Assembly (NCBI GenBank): GCA_009929055.1
Contig: SABI01000002.1
Span: 1-36,191, forward strand
Source of the DNA: Spirochaetia bacterium
GTDB lineage: Bacteria > Spirochaetota > Spirochaetia > Sphaerochaetales > Sphaerochaetaceae
Length of the DNA stretch: 36,191 nucleotides
Direction: 5' to 3'
The stretch's first letter is position 1; each line of letters opens with the position of its first letter. Below the pieces are notes generated by a model, which ran no database searches, was not told where the DNA came from, and saw only the letters and a program-made list of their open reading frames with translations. Below, one piece after another: positions 32,530 to 36,191 of the stretch. Made by a program: the position numbers and the translations under genes.

Positions 32530-34429
32530 TTTACCAGAAGTCCCTAATACAAAAGATATAAAAGCAGTTATTGGGAATAGAGTACCCTTTTTAAGCAAAA
32601 ATCTTTCTACTTTATTAGAGATACGGAGACGTAATGCAAATAAAGGTTTTTTGGCTTTATTAGGTAAAGACTCTGAGTTTAAAGGAGTCCATGTTACTGA
32701 TAACTTATTCAAAGTTACAGGGGTAGCTTCTAACGGAGCAGTGACAGTTGAAAAGAGCGCAGGACATTTGTTCTTAAATGGTGAAGCAGTTTATGTAGAT
32801 ACCAGCAGTTTAATTATAGATGAGTTTAATAACAGCGAAGATACTTTCTCGATTTTCTTAGACTATGAAACTGAATTTTATCACAACGTTGAAGATGATT
32901 CTCCCGTTGTTGGTTTGGAGGAGACTGTTGCTCGTCAACGCCTTGTATGGACATTAAGTCAAGAAACAGGGGTTGGAGTTCAAGATACAATAAAGTGGGA
33001 CAGCACTAAAGAGGAACAGCATGGAAAAATTCTTTTATGCCAAGTGACTAATTTTACAACTTCTCCAACCTATACAGATAAGAGATATTTTGTAGGGATT
33101 CCCTATTTTAATACAAGAAGATTTACCAATCTCTATAACATCTTAGACTCGCTTAAATACTTGGATGAAGATGGTATTACTGAGAGGACTTTTGTTACTG
33201 AAGAAATTCCACAAACTCCAAAAGGAATAACAGTATACAGCGTTAATATCCTAAAAGACAGCTTAAAAGAATACAACATTCTTAGAGATAAGGTTCTTTT
33301 AAGAGATGCAGCCAATATCTCTGTAAACAACTCCTCTGTCTCTATAGTAGCTTTAGAGAGCTTAAATACTTTAGCTACCCTAATAGGTTCTGGAGGCTTT
33401 ACTGAAGCTAAAGCTAAAATAGAGGGAATTAATGTATCTACAGACCCCCTTCAAATTGAAGATGCGGGACAGGATTTTGTGGCTTTGGGGGTGGAAAGTG
33501 GAGATACTATTTATAACGTTATTACCCGTTCTGTTGGAAGCATCTCATCTGTTGACGAACATAGATTAGGCGTAGAGGGTATTACATTCAATACTGATGA
33601 TAAATACGCTATACCTAAAGGCGACATAAGTGAGAGCATTGAAGCACACTATTTTATTGGAAAGCTCTCTATGGAAGAGTATGAGGCTTTATATAATGCT
33701 TCCTCGTTAGGGGGTTTTAATGAAACTATAGGTAACAATACTTCTGGGTTAATTGGCGCACGAATTTCTGATAGAGAACAAAGCAATATTAGAATAAGCC
33801 AACTTGAAGCAGATATTAGAGAAGAGTTTAGTATCAGTTCTGCGGATGTAAAATATTTCTTAAGATTATCTTGGGAAGAGCCTACTCTACAGTCTGATAA
33901 TTCAACTCCTCTAACACAGGATATCGTTTCTGCCGCTATTAGGGTTGTGAAGGTTAATAAACTTTCGGAAGGGGAAAAGAACACTGTATTAGGAAAAGAT
34001 ACTATAGACTCTGCTATTGTCGAAGCGCGTAGGCTTGTTGATGATACTTATGAAGTGGCTACTAAACTTAAAAAGTATTCCCCAGCCTTACAGAAGAGCT
34101 TTTATGAAGAAATCCCTGTAGGGAAAATATTTACTTTCCCTGTTAAGTGGAATGACTCTTATTTAATCTATATAGCCCCCATTACTGAATATGGAATTAT
34201 CGGGGCTTGGAAACCTATATATGTTGATGTCTCAGCAGAAACTATTCAAGGAAGAAGTATATTAGATGATTTCAAAGAAGATATGCAACTTGAAAGAAAG
34301 AAAGATGAAGTACTATTCTCTGCTTATGCAAGAAGCATTGATGAGCAACAATTCCAACTTAATAGGGTACTGGCTACAGTTCCTACTACCCTTCAAGTAA
34401 AAACAATGATTGATAATAGTGCAACATGA
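32519..34429 (+). CDS. Large tail/fibre-base protein, unknown family
   Basis: A 636-residue protein. I choose the second of two ATG codons (32519) because AAGGAG is then six bases away. A beta-rich stretch with GHLFLNGEAVYVDTSS (about 81-96) looks like part of a fibre-base module; a helical region lies near 210-300 and long helices near 440-520. The C-terminus (about 565-636) has a KFT/FPV-rich strand region, then a coiled coil. Position suggests a baseplate-to-fibre linker. ATGA overlap with the following gene. Confidence 0.5.
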   Translation: MNYDLPEVPNTKDIKAVIGNRVPFLSKNLSTLLEIRRRNANKGFLALLGKDSEFKGVHVTDNLFKVTGVASNGAVTVEKSAGHLFLNGEAVYVDTSSLIIDEFNNSEDTFSIFLDYETEFYHNVEDDSPVVGLEETVARQRLVWTLSQETGVGVQDTIKWDSTKEEQHGKILLCQVTNFTTSPTYTDKRYFVGIPYFNTRRFTNLYNILDSLKYLDEDGITERTFVTEEIPQTPKGITVYSVNILKDSLKEYNILRDKVLLRDAANISVNNSSVSIVALESLNTLATLIGSGGFTEAKAKIEGINVSTDPLQIEDAGQDFVALGVESGDTIYNVITRSVGSISSVDEHRLGVEGITFNTDDKYAIPKGDISESIEAHYFIGKLSMEEYEALYNASSLGGFNETIGNNTSGLIGARISDREQSNIRISQLEADIREEFSISSADVKYFLRLSWEEPTLQSDNSTPLTQDIVSAAIRVVKVNKLSEGEKNTVLGKDTIDSAIVEARRLVDDTYEVATKLKKYSPALQKSFYEEIPVGKIFTFPVKWNDSYLIYIAPITEYGIIGAWKPIYVDVSAETIQGRSILDDFKEDMQLERKKDEVLFSAYARSIDEQQFQLNRVLATVPTTLQVKTMIDNSAT

Positions 34430-35310
34430 GAGTAGTTTGGTTTTTCGGTAAAGAATATTCTGGAAAAATAGGTACAATTATTAATACCTATTCAGGAGAA
34501 ACTATGCCTTCTATCTGTAAGGTAGACATGTATGGTAATGGGGAATTTTACGTTAATAAAGATGGTCTTTATAAAGTAATATTCTCTCAAGGGTCTCCGT
34601 TTGAAGTGCCTGTAGGAAATCCCTCTAATTGGAGTTTATCAGAGGTAGGAAATGTATTAGCTACTCCTGAACTATTCGTAGTATATAAACACAGTGATAC
34701 TGTACTATATTTTGAACTTATCTGGTTAGACGATAATTCTACTTCTGTAGATTATGAGCTTCAAGAAAAAATTGATGATGCGGTATTCCTCCCTTTACAA
34801 ATAGAGGCTAAAAGCCATTCAGTTATCTTAAGTAAGCCTCTTGACTCTATCTATACTTATAGAGTCAGAGCTAAAACCAAAACTGCGCAAAGTAATTGGT
34901 CTAATTTAGTTGAAGTATATACTTGTTTACAAGCATTTCCTTACACGTATGTAGCGTATTCGGCAGATGCTTTAGGAAATAATTTTAGTTTGGAATATAA
35001 TTCTGAGATACATACTTATGTTGGTATTAGAATTACTAATGAAATCATAGAGAATTTAGAGGCTCACCATTTTGCAGGGTTGTGGAAACGCATAGGAGAA
35101 GAGCAGCCTCAACAGTGGTATACTTACGTGGCTTATGCCTCTGATGATGCAGGAGCAGATTTCTCTCTTTCCTACGATTCTGCTGTACACACATTTTTAG
35201 CTACAAAAAGCACTTCTGTATACATTGCCAATCCTACGGTGAATGATTTTATCGGACTCTGGCGAACTATTGGTACAGGTGAAGAGGTTTGGGATGGTGG
35301 AATATGGTAG
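34426..35310 (+). CDS. Tail-fibre-type protein with FN3-like domain and duplicated module
   Basis: A 294-residue protein. Residues about 80-166 look like a fibronectin-III domain (PELFVVYKHS ... YTYRVRAKT). Residues 173-224 and 232-283 are two copies of a 52-residue module, each starting YTYVAY and ending F-x-GLW-(K/R)-x-IG. Such modules occur in phage fibres and may contact sugars on the host surface. The last residues are Trp/Gly-rich. It starts with an ATGA overlap and ends 7 bases inside the next gene. Confidence 0.65.
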   Translation: MRVVWFFGKEYSGKIGTIINTYSGETMPSICKVDMYGNGEFYVNKDGLYKVIFSQGSPFEVPVGNPSNWSLSEVGNVLATPELFVVYKHSDTVLYFELIWLDDNSTSVDYELQEKIDDAVFLPLQIEAKSHSVILSKPLDSIYTYRVRAKTKTAQSNWSNLVEVYTCLQAFPYTYVAYSADALGNNFSLEYNSEIHTYVGIRITNEIIENLEAHHFAGLWKRIGEEQPQQWYTYVAYASDDAGADFSLSYDSAVHTFLATKSTSVYIANPTVNDFIGLWRTIGTGEEVWDGGIW

Positions 35311-35477
35311 GGGATATATCGGAAGTGGAAGAGCGTCTGGGCACACTGGAGGATATGATGCAAGCATTGCAAAATAATGGGAAAGTAACGGGGGGAGATA
35401 TCTATATTCAGGACACTCCGCCCACAACGCCAAATGAAAATGACATTTGGTTTGATTTAAGTCAGATTACTAGATGA
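35304..35477 (+). CDS. Small coiled-coil fibre-associated protein
   Basis: A 57-residue protein from ATG 35304, which overlaps the preceding stop; GGTGG lies four bases upstream. Residues 3-28 form a short coiled coil (VEERLGTLEDMMQALQ), followed by DTPPTTPNENDIWFDLS, a segment often found in phage fibre and collar proteins. An in-frame TTG at 35289 is less likely. Base use is more GC-rich than upstream. Confidence 0.6.
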   Translation: MVGDISEVEERLGTLEDMMQALQNNGKVTGGDIYIQDTPPTTPNENDIWFDLSQITR

Positions 35478-35487
35478 GTAAAATAGA

Positions 35488-35610
35488 ATGGGAATCAAGA
35501 AAATAGAAGTTTACTCGCAAATTTATCTGTACACGAAAGAATATGTTGACTTCTTTCTTAGCTCACAGGTAAGCGAGCCTGAAGTAGAGGCGGGTGCTGG
35601 TGCAGATTAG
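35488..35610 (+). CDS. Possible 40-residue protein between fibre genes
   Basis: A 41-codon frame from ATG 35488 encodes KKIEVYSQIYLYTKEY followed by an acidic, Gly/Ala-rich end. No good ribosome site is visible (GATGAG is 12 bases upstream), so it may be translated by coupling or be a remnant. The alternating strand pattern resembles small proteins seen among fibre genes of other phages. Confidence 0.35.
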   Translation: MGIKKIEVYSQIYLYTKEYVDFFLSSQVSEPEVEAGAGAD

Positions 35611-35695
35611 TACTGAAGGACTAATAGGTGAAGACCCATTGAATTATGAACAAATATCAATTTACAAGGCTCTCCTGGATTGTGGAGAGTGGTAA
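35594..35695 (+). CDS. Possible 33-residue protein between fibre genes
   Basis: A frame from GTG 35594 with AGAGGCGG five to seven bases upstream encodes 33 residues: VQISTEGLI ... NYEQISIYKALLD. The QIS-repeat pattern with alternating hydrophobic residues recalls short structural proteins in fibre clusters of other phages. It overlaps the previous frame by 17 bases and ends eight bases before the next gene. Confidence 0.4.
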   Translation: MLVQISTEGLIGEDPLNYEQISIYKALLDCGEW

Positions 35696-35703
35696 GGAGT
35701 AAA

Positions 35704-36191
35704 AATGGCAATTATTAAAATTAAAAGAGGCTTAAAGGCTAACATCCCAACTTTACAGGTTGGGGAGCCAGGATTTTGCACAGACACTAAAGAGTTGTTT
35801 GTTGGTTCGGCAGATGGGAATAAACTTGTTGGAGAGGGGACTTTCCTAAAACTTTCAGGCGGTACGCTTACAGGCGCACTGACTCTGCCTTCAACAGCCC
35901 CCACCAGTGCAACCCATGCAGTAACAAAAGCGTATGTGGATAATGTCGCTTCGGGTTTAGATGTGAAAGCATCTGTCAAATGTGTAGCAACAGTACACCA
36001 ATTGCTTTCGACGGGGGGAGACCATCGTGAATACGAGTACACTAACAATAACGCTGTAATTATTGATGGATACACAGTGGAAGAGGGCGATAGAATTCTA
36101 CTTGTGGGTCAATCCAACCACCTACAAAACGGCATATTTGTTGTGACTAAAGTTGGTGATGGCACAAACCCCTGTTCGATTGAAAGACCCG
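35704..36191 (+). CDS. Tail fibre protein, 5' part cut by window end
   Basis: The first 162 codons of a fibre gene with AAGGAG six bases upstream. The N-terminus IKIKRGLKANIPTLQVGEPG and FCTDTKELFVG (about 24-34) is the common phage fibre start (MTD-N / hyaluronidase-like attachment). LSGGTLTGALTLP near 50-62 and AVTKAYVDNVASGLDVKASV near 73-92 follow, then a barrel-like segment IDGYTVEEGDRILLVGQ. Codon use is more GC-rich than in the tail genes upstream. The receptor-binding end lies outside the window. Confidence 0.85.

Noticed and set aside
35474..35506. 10-codon frame just before 35488
   Set aside because: Too short, no ribosome site, and overlaps a longer frame.
15662..36075. Minus-strand frame 35662-36075 opposite the fibre gene, and several other antisense frames
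   Set aside because: All lie opposite supported + strand genes and lack start signals; no gene on the minus strand is convincing anywhere in the window.

Overview
The window is a 36.2 kb piece of a tailed-phage genome (or a prophage or phage-plasmid) with a contractile, myovirus-type tail. It is AT-rich, all credible genes lie on the + strand, and they are tightly packed with many ATGA or TAATG overlaps and strong AGGAG-type ribosome sites. The host is not named by the sequence. The motif avoidance described in the findings and the 7-deazaguanine genes fit a bacterial host with several restriction systems; a filamentous cyanobacterium is one possibility but is not shown. Both edges cut through a gene.

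Layout. (1) 1-1076: the end of a more GC-rich gene of unknown function, a strong terminator, then about 530 bases without genes but full of paired repeats and palindromes, which could be an origin or a control region. (2) 1077-5833: an early/accessory region of about a dozen small unknown or zinc-binding proteins and one DUF932-like protein, driven by three copies of one promoter box. Six of these genes end in the same (I/L/M)-E-(I/V)-stop sequence. (3) 5850-9373: a DNA-modification block: FolE (GTP cyclohydrolase I), an unknown protein, a small basic protein, a QueC-like preQ0 synthase, and a DpdA-type DNA guanine transglycosylase. Together they would make 7-cyano-7-deazaguanine and place it in DNA; QueD and QueE are not in the window. 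(4) 9366-13134: terminase large subunit, portal and a MuF-like head protein. The DpdA protein carries a C-terminal Cys-rich and helical domain and overlaps the terminase gene.

(5) 13145-18582: a second promoter with a palindrome, then a small basic protein, scaffold-like protein, an N4-gp56-like major capsid protein, and head-tail joining proteins. (6) 18592-25782: tail sheath, two tube proteins in tandem, a tail assembly chaperone with a clear -1 frameshift signal (T TTT TTT followed by a 12-bp hairpin), and a tape measure protein of 1187 residues. (7) 25782-32529: tube/hub adaptor, LysM-like protein, hub, spike, a gp25-like wedge protein and other baseplate proteins. (8) 32519-36191: tail-fibre proteins, including an FN3-like protein with a duplicated 52-residue module and, at the right edge, the start of a fibre gene whose base use is noticeably more GC-rich.

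The genes fit one plan: early host-interaction genes, then DNA modification coupled physically to packaging, then head, tail, baseplate and fibres in the usual order. No tRNA, CRISPR array, integrase, insertion sequence, lysis gene or replication protein was recognised here.
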